Translations under genes and position numbers: made by a program
In this document: piece after piece, positions 1-11,930 of the stretch
Layout: each line of letters starts with the position of its first letter
How positions within the stretch are numbered: position 1 is the first letter of the stretch
Notes under the pieces: generated by a model
Seen by the model: the letters and a program-made list of their open reading frames with translations, nothing else
What the model was told of the DNA's origin: nothing
The model's database searches: none
Assembly: GCA_963995525.1 (NCBI GenBank)
Contig: OZ023212.1
Span: 7,120,404-7,184,403, forward strand
DNA length: 64,000 nucleotides
DNA from: Escarpia spicata
Taxonomy: Eukaryota > Annelida > Polychaeta > Sabellida > Siboglinidae
Direction: 5' to 3'

Positions 1-292
1 AGAAGAACTTGGCACATGGCCTCCAACCTAGATTCGGAGCCGACGAGCTCCACCGTGCTGAACCGGAGTTACGCAGCTTAAAGAATCCTTTACCAAACGA
101 TTTGAAGGATTTGGACTTTCGGGGCAGCGTGAGGGTGTTTGTGGGCGTGGAGCCCCCGCTCTTGGGCGGCAGGGGGGGCAGTCGGTGAGAGGAACTACGC
201 TGAATGGTCGAGGAACTTAGACGGACATCTTTTGGCAGCGTGCCAGCGGGGCTCTGAAGTGTACCTTTTCTGTTGTTCGTCTTCGCTGGAGC
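1..292 (-). CDS. PPFIBP1: Liprin-beta exon 10: basic/proline-rich linker, cut by the window edge
   Basis: The acceptor TGTCTTCTGTTGCAG places the first base at 292 in phase 0, agreeing with the end of exon 9. The frame stays open to the left edge. It encodes a Ser/Thr-rich stretch, a proline motif RLPPLPPKSGG, and then KSFKSFGKGFFKLRNSGSAR followed by SSSAPNL. Vertebrate liprin-beta-1 has SSFGRGFFKIKS...TASAPNL at the equivalent place. RxxPxxP is a class I SH3-ligand pattern. The residues after SAPNL do not match the family, so the exon may really end at a weak donor near position 27 (CTAG|GTTGGA). The SAM-domain exons must lie further left. Confidence 0.88.
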
Positions 293-361
293 CTGCAACA
301 GAAGACATCTTATGTGATTACTCTCTCTTTTACAGCTTGGAATAACTGGTATTATGTAACT

Positions 362-503
362 ATGAGTAATATTTTTACCGATTTCACAATCAGTTTAGCT
401 TTTTCCCTGTGACGTTTCAACTGCTACCAGCATTCTGATGTCAGCTTGAAACGTCACCGAAAAAAGATAAACTGGCTGTGAAATAAGTAAAAATATTACT
501 CAT
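362..503. mobile_element. Foldback (inverted-repeat) element
   Basis: Arms 362-420 and 446-503 are nearly perfect reverse complements (ATGAGTAATATTTTTAC against GTAAAAATATTACTCAT at the tips, GTGACGTTTCAA against TTGAAACGTCAC at the base) around a loop of about 25 bases. The size and lack of coding capacity fit a foldback MITE. I see no clear target-site duplication. Confidence 0.7.
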
Positions 504-686
504 TTGAAGCACCCAGTTTGATGAACCTTTTTACTCATGATGTAACCAAGTTGTAATGGGTTACAGTACCTTGGTTACAGGGTGCAACTATAAACTGATT
601 GAAGTGAAACTGATTCAATGTATATGTTTCAGGTTAGAAATTACACAAATTATTACTACGTAGCTATTACGTAGCTATTACAGAAT

Positions 687-955
687 GTGTGGCGTTTGGC
701 GTGTGGCGTGATGTGTGTGGCATGTGTGTGTGGCGTGTGGTTTGCTGTGTGCGATGTGTGGCGTGTGGCTTATATGTGCTGTGTGTGTGCTGTGTGTGTG
801 GTGTGTGTGGTGTGTGTGGTGTGTGTGGTGTGTGTGGTGTGTGTGGTGTGTGTGGTGTGTGTGTGTGGTGTGTGTGGTGTGTGGCGTTTGCATGCTGGTT
901 TGTGTGCATGTCTGTGTCTGTGTTGTGTGCACACGTGCATGTGTCTGTGTGTTTG
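687..955. repeat. GT-rich microsatellite with a 9-bp core
   Basis: The core (about 790-870) is a run of GTGTGTGGT units, flanked by looser GT/GTGGC variants. There is no stop in several frames, which explains the spurious ORFs here. Confidence 0.9.
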
Positions 956-1098
956 CATATAATAACTACACTGCACATTACTGTAGCGGTAGGTAACATG
1001 TTATTACAATATATAGATTCACAACAGCCGTCATTCAGATGCTATCGTCCAGACTGACTGCCTCGAAGACATACAAATACATGAATCATAATACTTAC

Positions 1099-1241
1099 TT
1101 GCTGTGACGATGCAACATTCTCACAGCTGTTTGACCGGGTTTTGTTTGTGATTGCTGCATGTTTTGGTGACGGACTGTGACAGTTGATGGTCGATGGGGG
1201 ACTAGTGCCACCATTCAGTCCTGGAGCCGTGTGATAATTCA
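1099..1241 (-). CDS. PPFIBP1: Liprin-beta exon 9: Ser/Asn-rich linker
   Basis: The donor is consensus (CAA|GTAAGT, 1098). Two acceptors are possible, giving a first base at 1241 (GATGTTCACAG) or 1220 (CACGGCTCCAG); both enter in phase 1, as exon 8 requires. The peptide is disordered and Ser/Pro/Asn/Thr-rich, with GTSPPSTINCHSPSPKH in the middle. Vertebrate liprin-beta also has a poorly conserved Ser-rich linker here, so the call rests on splice signals and phase on both sides rather than on sequence identity. Confidence 0.75.
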
Positions 1242-1984
1242 CTGTGAACATCAACACACACCTTTGTGAGAACATGTTCATAGTAACATTGCAAACCACT
1301 GCTTAAAACTTTGTGGCAATCTCACCCATTGTTAAATAACAATAATAATAATTACCGGTAGGTGATAATAATTAGGTGACAATCCTCCAAAACATTTAAG
1401 ATTTTATGGCCAAAGAAGTGATTCTTGAATTATATATGATATGTATATTGTAGCAGAGTTCCATAAAGTCGGTACGCAAACTGACAAACTCCTTCTGCTG
1501 TAGCTGGCAAAGTTACATCAACAACCAGCAGATCTCTAAATAAATCTTCCTTGCCACATGTCTTTTGTAGTCCTGCACCTTTTCTTACACATATTATTTA
1601 TTTACATCTTTTTGTAAAAAAATCTTCCTCTTCATCGACAGAAAACATGTGCCAATGATCATGTGACTGACAGTGGCGCTACCTGGTGTGCTCGTGGCAC
1701 TTGGGTCTGGCATGGCTTGTCGGTGTCGTCGAATGACGTCCTGCACCTCCACAATCTCCAATCGTTCCATCTGACAACAGTCAACAGACCTCCATCATAT
1801 GTCACTACAGTGTTAGGCTATTCACAGTCTCATGAGTACATCCTTTTATTAGAGGCATTATTGTTTTTATTGTAAAATCTTGTTATACAGTATAAACAAT
1901 ATGTAACATACTGACAATCAAAATATGTTATAACGAAGCAGCAACAACTTCTGAATTCAACAGTTCAATGTTTATAAAAAAAAG

Positions 1985-2252
1985 GTAAGTTGCTCAAAGA
2001 CCTGTTCAATCGAACACAACCTCAACTTCTCTGGAAAGCATCCCAGCACATTGTAATTAATGCACAAAAACTATTCATACACAAATATCCACCACTGTCT
2101 ATAGCAGGTACTCATTCATACAGATGAGTGAACTGAAGCAATGTATAATGAGCGAACTTGCCCAAGGTACGACAGCGTCACACAAGGTTCGAACCCGGGT
2201 TCTCTCGGTTGAGAGTCCGAAGCTCTAGCCACTGCACCACATCATTACACAA
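1985..2252 (-). mobile_element. tRNA-derived SINE, most complete copy
   Basis: Read on the minus strand, the head at about 2250-2190 carries an A-box-like TGGTGCAGTGG and a perfect B-box GGGTTCGAACC, the internal promoter of a tRNA. The body follows with CAGTGGTGGATATTTGTG and then the family hallmark GTTCGATTGAACAGGTCT. It ends near an A-rich run on the plus strand at 1975-1985. Part of the 3' tail seen in the other copies is deleted here. Other copies lie at 7.8, 24.2, 49.2 and 51.3 kb, with scraps at 58.3 and 60.6 kb. Confidence 0.75.
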
Positions 2253-2872
2253 CTGAAAAACTGCAGAGCTGTCACTCTAAATCCATATAGTGAGCTCTGA
2301 TAATTCCACAAAGGTCTTGACCCAATGGGCAGAACTTTCTATGTCAATGGCCTTCCGAAACACGTTTAACAACATGAATTGGTTCATTAAAACACATTTG
2401 GGTGGTCCGTATATTATAATTGATAGAGTTTATTCTATGTAACATAACTTGACGAAACAAAGGAATCAGGAAACTTCCTTTAAACCAACTCAACATATTA
2501 CAGTTACCATAACGACTGTATATATTCAAACTGTATTTTTTCTGACAACAACAACATTATATTTGTACTGTATCTTTTCAGACAGCTGAGAATTTAATTA
2601 CTTTTCAGTACTTAATTCACACTCTAATCTGAACGTCAACAAACCTAATGAATGATAGAGAATGATGAGAGGAGGGAGTGTTTATTCAATAATGACAAGA
2701 CAACACACCTTGTGTGAGTTCTTGACAGTCAAGTCGAGAGAGTGGTTTGAGTTGGTATCACTGGAGTCATCAGTAGTGAAGCCAAGCTGCTCAAGACCTG
2801 CATCAGACATAGCAATGATCACACTGAGATACCTCGTTCAATAATCATGCTTCCATCTCAAATCACTCCACA

Positions 2873-3668
2873 TAGGCCATGTTCACACTGACAATTTTAG
2901 TGGATGCGCATATAGTTTGCGAACAGTTCGCATCCAGTTCGCTGTGTACACACTGGTTCCACCGCATTGTCTGCAGCCGGTCCGCTCAGACCACCTCTCG
3001 ATGTGTTCTCTGTAATGCGAACGGTGCGTACAGTTCGCTAGTGACGTGCAATCTACGCATGTCTGCTGACTAACCTATTCCTTTCCACTCCATTTTTCAA
3101 ACACTATACACCACATACAAACATGCCTCTGTGGAGCAGACGTAATAGGCAGATTCTCATCGGAATATGGGGAGACGAAGGTATACAGAGCGGCAAATGT
3201 CCGACGTTGTGTCACACATTCCTCACGGAAAGCATTTAGCCTTTGCCGCCGTAGTAGAACAATGCGATGTTTTCGCTGACATCACATCTTCTTCAAGGCT
3301 ATCACTCTCCGTTGCATTCTGCAAACCTGGCTCACTAGGATTGGCAGGTGGCTACAGTACAACACAAACACGGTGTCCATATAATTTGCGTCCATGTTTA
3401 TTTGGAGCTCATAGATGTTATGAGCATTTGATATAATTGACACGACTCAAAAAAGTGATACGCCACGAGTTAACTATATGTAATTGGGTCAAAGCCATTT
3501 CCAAACCAGATGCAGTGTGTACACGGTGATTGGTTCGCGAATGGTTCGCGAATGGTTCACGTCGGCTCAATTGTTAATAGTCTGAATGCAACCAGACGCA
3601 AAGTCGACCGGATGCGAATGGTATGCTAGAATCTGGTACGCGAACTGGACCCAGTGTGAACACAGCCT
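2873..3668 (+). mobile_element. PIF/Harbinger-like DNA transposon remnant
   Basis: The ends are imperfect terminal inverted repeats, GGCCATGTTCACACTG at 2875 and CAGTGTGAACACAGCC ending at 3667. TIRs of this GTTCACACTG type are common in PIF/Harbinger and related MITEs. Inside, a plus-strand frame from 3123 reads SRRNRQILIGIWGDEGIQSG before a stop, resembling the start of the Myb/SANT-like accessory protein of Harbinger elements. No transposase is seen. The interior is rich in the TTCGCG motif. Class assignment is tentative. Confidence 0.5.
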
Positions 3669-4141
3669 TACATATAGTAACACTTACATCTATTACTTTT
3701 TTTATTGTTAGGCATGGTGATTTATTATTTATAGTAAGTCATAAATTGTAATTGACAAAATCAATATCTTGCAACCAGTGTTATTTGGATACGTGCAAAA
3801 AACCTATGAAATAAAAAAATATATACCCATGACAGATTGTTTTACAATTAGAATAGTCTTCATTTTATGAGACATCTGCCAAGATCTGTAGGTGACATTT
3901 TGATGTACGTGGAAAAGTATATGCATATTAGGGCTGCATAATGAATACAAGTGTGGTAAACATGTCTTTTGGATATTTGACATTTAGATTTTAAGTACAA
4001 ACAATTACAGCACATTTTCCTGTCTTGAAACAATAGTTTCCTCCCTGTAAGACCCGACAATGATACTACATTCAAGAGCAGGTATAAATCCAAATTTGCT
4101 CTACTTGTCCTAGTGTACTGTCCTGTGTCCTGTTGTCCTAC

Positions 4142-4226
4142 CTTGTTTCCCTTGTTTTTGTAGGATTTGTTCTTCCATCTTCTTGTAACGCTTCAGCAGA
4201 TGTTCCATGTCTCGGATCCGACAATC
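4142..4226 (-). CDS. PPFIBP1: Liprin-beta exon 8
   Basis: This 85-nt exon has acceptor GTGCACTTTTCAG and donor CAAG|GTAGGA (28 codons plus one base). It encodes DCRIRDMEHLLKRYKKMEEQ and then a Gln/Lys-rich tail, matching vertebrate DRKIEDLRQCLNRYKKMQDT. Only about 400 bases separate it from exon 7, the shortest intron in the window. It closes the coiled-coil region. Confidence 0.95.
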
Positions 4227-4633
4227 CTGAAAAGTGCACATTTATAAGTAGTTTGCATCATCAGTTCAGTGAAAGAAATACAATTTTTGTTATTAATTTA
4301 CAAACCAATTTATGTAGAAACAGATCATTTAGCTGAGTTTGGTGTTTTCATTTTTCACCACTGTTTTTTTTTATAGAAAACTGCTAGACTTAACATAATC
4401 CTGAGAGAGAACGGTGTTAGAGATCACACAAACTAGAACCATAAAATTATTTAATTTATAAAAGACCATGTAATATGGTCTAAAAGCAGAAATGCAGATC
4501 AAAGTAGAAAACTATAGTAGTTTGTAAACCAACAATATTGTCACAAAGATTTACAGCCACGACACTTATCTAAATATGTTCTATGTATCCATGGTTGTAA
4601 TTGTTCAATAACGTATGGTAATGAAAACAATAC
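4227..4633. other. Intron 7
   Basis: This 407-base AT-rich intron contains no repeat or motif that I can identify beyond its splice sites. Confidence 0.85.
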
Positions 4634-4695
4634 CTTCTCTTCGTTAGTTATCATCAGTGTCTCGACAGCATGTTTTAGCCTTTCTACTTCTGTAT
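4634..4695 (-). CDS. PPFIBP1: Liprin-beta exon 7
   Basis: This 62-nt exon has acceptor CTTCTTTCTGTAG and donor AAG|GTATTG. Its 20 full codons read TEVERLKHAVETLMITNEEK, matching vertebrate IEVQKMKKAVESLMAANEEK. The entering codon is completed by the last base of exon 6. The exon ends in phase 0, directly before exon 8. Confidence 0.95.
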
Positions 4696-5852
4696 CTACA
4701 GAAAGAAGAAAACTAATTTTAGTTTTTCCCTACAAGATTCGTCCTCCTACCATTAGCAACCCTTTGTCTGTAAAACACCTCTACAAACAAACACACTAGA
4801 TACTAAAATACTACGATCCTAAAACAACTAAGTGGCCAGTTAATAGATGAATAAAAAAATAAATAAAGCATACTGTTTAAAATAAATCTAAACAGTACAG
4901 TCAAATCTAACTGATACACAATAAGACTAACTTGTACTCAGGAACAAGGAAACTATTTAGTGATATGTCATATTAAAAACATTGAATAAAGAATAATGTT
5001 ATAACTGTTATACTGTATATTAAACACAAAATGACATCCGGGTCAACAAAACAACATAATATAGCATAACAGATTATCAATGATATCTGATAGCTTTTGT
5101 GGTGGTAAATTATCCCCCATACACCTTCCCCACAAAGTTTTACCCTTCATATTGCTCACTTTTTGTACATAGAACTTCCACATATTCCAAAATAGCTACA
5201 TTGACATATTATAATATTTTGTAGCTTAACAAGATTATACCTTCATTTACTGATAATTTTCACATTGAAAAACACATTTCTGTTTCTGTAAATAACACAA
5301 ACAAATTACACCAAGAAGTTAATGCACATGTTGAATGTTGTCAAAACACAAGTTGTTGCACGATCAATGTAGTTAGTATTCAAGTTAGTAATTATATATT
5401 TGAATAACATGAATCACGGTGCGAGACATGTACAACTTAAATAGCCGTGCATTGTGTTATGTGGCAGTGCAAAGTACTGGGTTGGTTAGTACCCAGCATG
5501 CCGTGCAAACAGGAAGCAGAGAGAGAGAGAGAGACAGAAGGCAGTCTTGAGGAAACAGGAAACTGGGAACCTGAAGTAGGTCAGGATGTATAACTCCCTG
5601 TACGACACCTGTACACTTCTGATTCACAACATTTAAAAATACTTCATTTTTACTTAAACCATAATCTTACAAACATGGATACAATATTGTACTACCCTGT
5701 GTTTGGGACTGATCTCATCAGTTTGCAAAGTACAAAAAACGTTATGCTTTTATGACTGGATGCAGCCACCACTCCCCACCAATACATGGTGTCACTTGCA
5801 ATTCTTATCATGTAAAATTACTATTAGTACAAATTTGCATTAACAATTTCAC

Positions 5853-5868
5853 TCACTAGGTGGTGCCA
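5853..5868 (+). promoter_or_regulatory. CTCF-like motif
   Basis: TCACTAGGTGGTGCCA resembles the CTCF core (CCASYAGRKGGC) with mismatches at the first base and after AGGTGG. Sequence resemblance only. Confidence 0.3.
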
Positions 5869-7811
5869 TTGTAACCATTTATTTTCCCCGCAACAATACC
5901 ACCTCCCCCTACATAAGGCTTAGTCTATTTGGGACTTTATACTTCTGCAACCGCCCCTTACAAGTAATATAAGATTCATCTTTCTTGTGATACTGTAACA
6001 CAAGACTCACTGCAACATTTTCGTTCTTTCTTTCCTCCTCTCTTGCAATATTTCCCCAAAGTGTTACGAGCCTTCAAATGTTGAAGTAGAACACTATACA
6101 GAATAAACATATTATAGTCATCCTCAACATCTAACCAAGTAATTGAACCTAGATGTAGGGCATACATGTGCATACCGCATGCGACAGGGAGGGCCTGGGT
6201 ATAGACACCCAGCTACATGCATACAAAGCAGGCTGTCCACAGCTAAAACGTTGCAACTGGAACCACCAAAAGTAAAGGTGTCTGGTTTACCATGAATTAG
6301 GCTACGGTTATCTCATACAAATTCAACAAGCTCCCTCAACATGTTGTTACCTTCAAACAAAGGAATGTGCTCTATTGTTTGGCTGTATTGACTGTGGTAT
6401 AAAGAAAACAGGCATGTTGTTAACGTATCTGAATCATCAACCTACTGAAGTGTGTTATTATGGTAATTTTCACTTTTTTCATACTTTCTTCATGAAAGCA
6501 ACTAACTGTTTGTTTTTGACAAATACTTTCTTCCAGAAACTGTTTAAGTTTTTCACCACACTATCAGTATCAAGTCCATAAGAGGACACCAACAACAACC
6601 TAACAGAAGAAACCCTTTATTTCAAGACGGTTTTTTCAACCCCCACACCCACACTTAAAATCAAATCAATAATTAGACAAAACAAAACCTGTTTGTGCAC
6701 ATGGACAGTGTGAGTGAGTGCTGTTGCACCACCCTTAGAGATTGCTGATTATACACAGAATGAACATGTGACGTCACATGACTCATCATTCAACCAGCTG
6801 GCATTGGAAGGCTCCCTGTCTAAACCTCTTGCATAATGACGCTCCTGGCGAACCCATTTGTAGGAAAGGAAGTCACAAAGAAAAGTAACGCATTATTTTG
6901 ATTACTTTTATGTTAAAATGTTTCTGTATGTTTTGAAAGTTATATACACATCGATTGATCATAATAATATCTTCTCCACTGATTTACAATATAATATAAA
7001 GGGCAACAGAAAATAACAGAAAATAATGCAACAGAAAAATAATTATGACGTCTGGTAGTTGCAATAAAATGCAGAATTTTTTGTATTTGTTATAATGCTG
7101 AATTTCAGTAAATATACCTGCTGTATTAAAATGAGTTCCATTCCTAGAAAATAGGACATTTTATTTTTTCTAAGTTTATTTTTAGATCTAAAATGTGTTA
7201 GTTTCTTTCAAGAAAGTGTTTCCTGTTACTTTTTCCCGTGATTTTCTTTCTGACTACTGGCTAACTGATGGCAGATACTGTTTTGGTCTTTTGTCTGATG
7301 TTGTTTGACAGGAAGAAGTCGATACAACCATGAAACGGAATACTCCAACAGCTGGGATGAGCCAGTTTGTTGCAGCCTGGTATAAATATCCACCACTAGT
7401 CTACCAAACTTTAACAGGATGCACTGAATCACCTCTATGGCCATGTTACAGAACACACACACATCTTACAAGAGGATGTGGAAATAATCTAGATACAGAA
7501 TACTATCACCGGGGATTTTCTGCAGTTTTGTATACATTAAAAACAGTTATACTAAACTGAAGCGTTGAACTGATTCACCTACATAAACACAACCAACAAT
7601 ACAGCTTGACCATATTGTGTTATTGAAAACAACAAACCTATAATAGAAACCAAACCTATTAAGATGCCCTGAAATGCTGCCAATATCAAGATAGAGAAAG
7701 ATATAACATAAAAATTACAGTATCTTATGAAAACAAGAAAGATTGATGAGAAATTAAATAGACAATAAAAACCATCGATGATCTAGTAGTCTGGCTAGGA
7801 AGGAAAAAAGT

Positions 7812-7990
7812 GAAGTTCTTATATAACGCAGTATCCAGTTGTTAGGACTACTCAAAGTGCTTTATACTCGACTCCCTGGCAGACCTGTTCAATTGAACAC
7901 CATCTTGACTTCTCTGGGAAGCATTCAGCCAAGCAAGAAAGGAGTACATCAGCACGGGAAATGGAAGGTCACCATTGTCTATGGAGGGTC
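7812..7990 (-). mobile_element. SINE copy, 5'-truncated
   Basis: On the minus strand it ends in GCGTTATATAAGAACTTC, the family 3' tail, preceded by GTCTGCCAGGGAGTCGAG and GTTCAATTGAACAGGTCT. The tRNA head is missing. Confidence 0.7.
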
Positions 7991-8857
7991 ATAATATGTG
8001 CCTGCAGCACACACAGAAACTGGTGATGATGTTTAGGCAGTTTTCTGTAGGGACCTTGGACAACGTTCACATGCTCATGCCATTTATAAACTAGGACAGC
8101 ACTCAGCAACAAAAACACCACCAGACAGCCAACAGCCATGAGGGTGTTTCTGATGTGTCACTGGAACTGCGAAAACAGACACAACATGACACAGAATAAT
8201 AATCACACTCCTGCCCTGACAAAGACAGACGCGAGACACAGACAGGTGGTGGGGAACAGCCATTATTTCATTGCCAGCTTCACTGTTGGCGAACAAAGTG
8301 CCAGTGATTTCTTGTGCACTCGCATTGCCGTTTAAGTATTTTGTTTGTGCACTGAAGATTTTTATAAAAAGAAATATTGAACTTTTGTTGCTGGTTGGCA
8401 GGTTGCCAACTTATCAATGAAGGTAAAATTACCTGTGTTAGGAGACAAAGTCTGGGCTGTTATGGCAATAACAGACAGCTCATTAGTACTTCTATTTTTA
8501 TGCAAAAATACTGATTTTTTTCCTTCAGAAAATACATGATTCTGTGTAAATCACTGAGTGACATACATTTTTGTAAAAAATAAATTGTAAATTATATGTC
8601 AAAAAATAAATTGTAAATGTTATTTAGTTATGCCTGCTTAGTGCCAGTATATGCACTAACTAGTTTGATAAAACCCATATATATACATCAAAATAAATGG
8701 GAGCCATTTCTAGGGGACACAGAGAATCCAAAAATTCTAGAAGGTTTGATATTGTTACTATTTTAAAGGGCTATAATTTCAAGCAAGTCACCTTCAACGT
8801 AACGATTTATTAAGAGAATTAATATATGATATATATTTTGGGGAGGTCAAAACACCT

Positions 8858-9016
8858 GGGGCCGGTTTCGTGAAGCGTACTTAAAGTTACGCAACTACTT
8901 AGCGTCACGTGTTTGCGTAAACTCCTATGTCCGCTTATATTAAAAAATCACGTCATTTACTAAGACAATCATCTTAGCGTTAAGAACGTTCTTAGCCGCT
9001 TCATGAAACCGGCCCC
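8858..9016. mobile_element. Palindromic MITE with GGGGCCGGTTTC termini
   Basis: The left end GGGGCCGGTTTCGTGAAGCG and the right end GCTTCATGAAACCGGCCCC are terminal inverted repeats with two mismatches. The 159-bp interior keeps partial inverted symmetry (CTTAAAGTTACG against CGTTAAGAACG). There is no coding capacity, consistent with a non-autonomous DNA transposon. Confidence 0.75.
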
Positions 9017-9351
9017 TGGTGAAGGACGACTTGACAATGAACGATGCAGTGTGATTACTGAATGTTCCTATCTATACATGTGTAGTGTGATCCTTGTAAT
9101 CATCCATGGGAAAGAGCAACCCTGGATACGCTGGCCATACATCACTCTGACACATTTCGTAATGACCTCTTCTGTCTGTAATCTCACATTATCCTTGCTT
9201 CTGGCTGCACTGATGACAGATAATGGAGGATTGGTAGTTTCACCGGTGATTCTATCTACAAATGTGTAAGTGCAACCGTACATTGGAGCCTACAGCTGTG
9301 TTTGATGATCTATTTCCCTGACAACCCTGGAGCACCTCCAGCTGGGGACAG

Positions 9352-10914
9352 AGTCACTAAGACATTGAGCTCATAAGGAAGATCAAACTTAAACAGATTC
9401 ACTAAGACAATGAGCTCACATGGAAGATCAAACTTAAACAGATTCACTAAGACAATGAGCTCATAAGGAAGATCAAACTTAAACAGATTCACTAAGACAA
9501 TAGCTCACAAGGAAGATCAAACTTAAACAGATTCACTAAGACAATGAGCTCACAAGGAAGATCAAACTTAAACAGATTCACTAAGACAATGAGCTCATAA
9601 GGAAGATCAAACTTAAACAGATTCACTAAGAAAATGAGCTCATAAGGAAGATCAAACTTAAAACAGTTTCACTAAGAAAATGAGCTCACAAGGAAGATCA
9701 AACTTAAACAGATTCACTAAGACAATAGCTCACAAGGAAGATCAAACTTAAACAGTTTCACTAAGACAATGGCTCACAAGGAAGATCAAACTTAAACAGA
9801 TTCACTAAGACAATGAGCTCACATGGAAGATCAAACTTAAACAGATTCACTAAGACAATGAGCTCATAAGGAAGATCAAACTTAAACAGATTCACTAAGA
9901 CAATAGCTCACAAGGAAGATCAAACTTAAACAGATTCACTAAGACAATGAGCTCACAAGGAAGATCAAACTTAAACAGATTCACTAAGACAATGAGCTCA
10001 TAAGGAAGATCAAACTTAAACAGATTCACTAAGAAAATGAGCTCATAAGGAAGATCAAACTTAAACAGTTTCACTAAGAAAATGAGCTCACAAGGAAGAT
10101 CAAACTTAAACAGATTCACTAAGACAATAGCTCACAAGGAAGATCAAACTTAAACAGATTCACTAAGACAATGAGCTCACATGGAAGATCAAACTTAAAC
10201 AGATTCACTAAGACAATGAGCTCACAAGGAAGATCAAACTTAAACAGTTTCACTAAGACAATAGCTCACAAGGAAGATCAAACTTAAACAGATTCACTAA
10301 GACAATGAGCTCACAAGGAAGATCAAACTTAAACAGATTCACTAAGACAATGAGCTCATAAGGAAGATCAAACTTAAACAGTTTCACTAAGAAAATGAGC
10401 TCACAAGGAAGATCAAACTTAAACAGATTCACTAAGACAATAGCTCACAAGGAAGATCAAACTTAAACAGTTTCACTAAGACAATGGCTCACAAGGAAGA
10501 TCAAACTTAAACAGATTCACTAAGACAATGAGCTCATAAGGAAGATCAAACTTAAACAGATTCACTAAGACAATGAGCTCACAAGGAAGATCAAACTTAA
10601 ACAGATTCACTAAGACAATGGCTCACAAGGAAGATCAAACTTAAACAGATTCACTAAGACAATGAGCTCACAAGGAAGATCAAACTTAAACAGATTCACT
10701 AAGACAATGAGCTCACATGGAAGATCAAACTTAAACAGTTTCACTAAGACAATAGCTCACAAGGAAGATCAAACTTAAACAGATTCACTAAGACAATGAG
10801 CTCATAAGGAAGATCAAACTAAAACAGATTCACCAAGACAATGAGCTCACAAGGAAGATCAAACTTCAGTTTCACTAAGACAATGAGCTCACAAGGAAGA
10901 TCAAAGTTAAACGG
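9352..10914. repeat. 45-bp minisatellite, about 35 units
   Basis: The unit contains CACTAAGACAATGAGCTCAC, then AAGGAAGATCAAACTTAAAC and AGATT. Variants change CACAAGG to CATAAGG or CATGG, GAGCTC to AGCTC or GGCTC (a two-base loss or similar), and AGATT to AGTTT. The small deletions shift frame, so only short repeat ORFs appear. A single diverged unit of the same sequence lies at 24651-24700, outside any array. Confidence 0.95.
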
Positions 10915-10951
10915 AGTTCGTTGTTAAATGTAAAGAACACTTTCTAAATTA

Positions 10952-11005
10952 AAAAAGCTGCCATTCTATCACTGAGGACATTACGTCTGTGACATGCCAG
11001 TTAAA
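10952..11005. repeat. Single 49-bp satellite unit left of the LINE
   Basis: AAGCTGCCATTCTATCACTG, GAGGACATTACGTCTGTGAC and the following bases match the 49-bp array that resumes at 11931. The LINE at 11006-11930 therefore separates one unit from the rest. Confidence 0.85.
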
Positions 11006-11930
11006 GATATCTTCTACTGGATGACTGACAGCAAGTTGAAATTAAATGCAAATAAAAGTGCATTGATCGTTATTGATACTCCAATGCAGCGTAGTAAACT
11101 GGATGGTTTTTTCCCCTACGCGTATTTGTAATCAGTATATCACGCCAGCAACCTCGGTGCGGAATCTAGGAGTGATCTTTGATAGTAACTTCAATTTCCG
11201 ACAACACATATCTCAAACATGTCGCTGCTGTTTTTATCATATTCGTGATCTTCGCCATATTCGCCGGTACATGTCATTTTCTGTTGCTAAAACTATTGCA
11301 ATAGCGCTCGTTAGCTGCAGACTTCACTATTGCAATTCCCTCCTTTGTAATATCGCTAGCAAGGATATCACAAAACTTCAGCGTGTCCAAAATTGTCTAG
11401 CAAGAGTAGTTACAAGATATCCTCGTTTTTCTCGCTCTGTACCACTTTTGAAGTCTGCTTTGGCTTCCTGTACGATATCGTATACTATTTAAGATCTGTA
11501 CCATTACATACCAGGCACTGTCCAATAAGCAACCATCTTATTTGCATTCATTGCTTACTCCTGTAAGAAAACCTATCCAGCTTCGATCATCGATCATTCG
11601 ATCATCTAGTTCTGACCTACTTTTTGTTCCTAGAGTCAACACTAACATTGGAACTACGGCTTTTTCTGCTGCTACACCAACTCTTTGGAATATGTTCCCT
11701 CTTAGTGTTAGATCAGTTGAAAATATTACAAAATTCTGTCGTCATTTAAAAACGTATCTTTATAACCTTGCTTATCCACCGTAGCTCCCTAGCGCCTTGA
11801 CCCATCTGTTGAAAACTGAAAACTACTTATGGATTTAGAGATTGACCAATCCTGTTGTTTTGATGCGCCTCTGAACTTGGTTTCCAAGGATTTAGGTGCA
11901 ACACAAGTTATGTTATTAATATTATTATTA
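11006..11930 (+). mobile_element. 5'-truncated CR1/jockey-like LINE, dead copy
   Basis: Plus-strand peptides from about 11008 (DIFYWMTDSKLKLNANKSAL), 11120-11470 (SVRNLGVIFDSNFNFRQHIS, then KDITKLQRVQNCLARVVTR) and 11470-11784 (LWLPVRYRI..., NIGTTAFSAATPTLWNMFPL) are the C-terminal part of a non-LTR reverse transcriptase, in three frames. At least two frameshifts (near 11110 and 11460) disable it. The ORF ends with a stop at 11782, followed by a 3'UTR of about 150 bases and an (ATT)n tail, typical of CR1-like elements. The endonuclease and RT core are absent. Confidence 0.88.

Larger units (their letters stand above)
293..1098. other. Intron 9
   Basis: This intron of about 0.8 kb holds a 142-bp foldback element (362-503) and a GT-rich microsatellite (about 687-955). 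I see nothing else in it. The long His/Thr-rich and Cys/Val-rich ORFs across the microsatellite are artefacts of the repeat. Confidence 0.7.
1242..4141. other. Intron 8
   Basis: About 2.9 kb. It contains a tRNA-headed SINE (1985-2252, minus) and a Harbinger-like remnant (2873-3668). The stretches 1242-1980, 2260-2870 and 3670-4141 hold nothing I can name; they are AT-rich with short runs of T or A. Confidence 0.7.

Noticed and set aside
139..345. Plus-strand ORF of 68 residues at the left end
   Set aside because: It is the shadow of liprin-beta exon 10, which is coded on the minus strand and matches the family.
667..1057. His/Thr-rich and Cys/Val-rich ORFs over the GT tract
   Set aside because: They are direct translations of a GTGTGTGGT microsatellite in several frames.
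2190..2252. A true tRNA gene at the B-box GGGTTCGAACC
   Set aside because: No acceptor stem or cloverleaf closes around it and the sequence continues into the SINE body, so it is a SINE head.
9310..10119. Leu/Phe-rich repeat ORFs in the 45-bp array
   Set aside because: Small deletions in many units break the frame; these are translations of the repeat.
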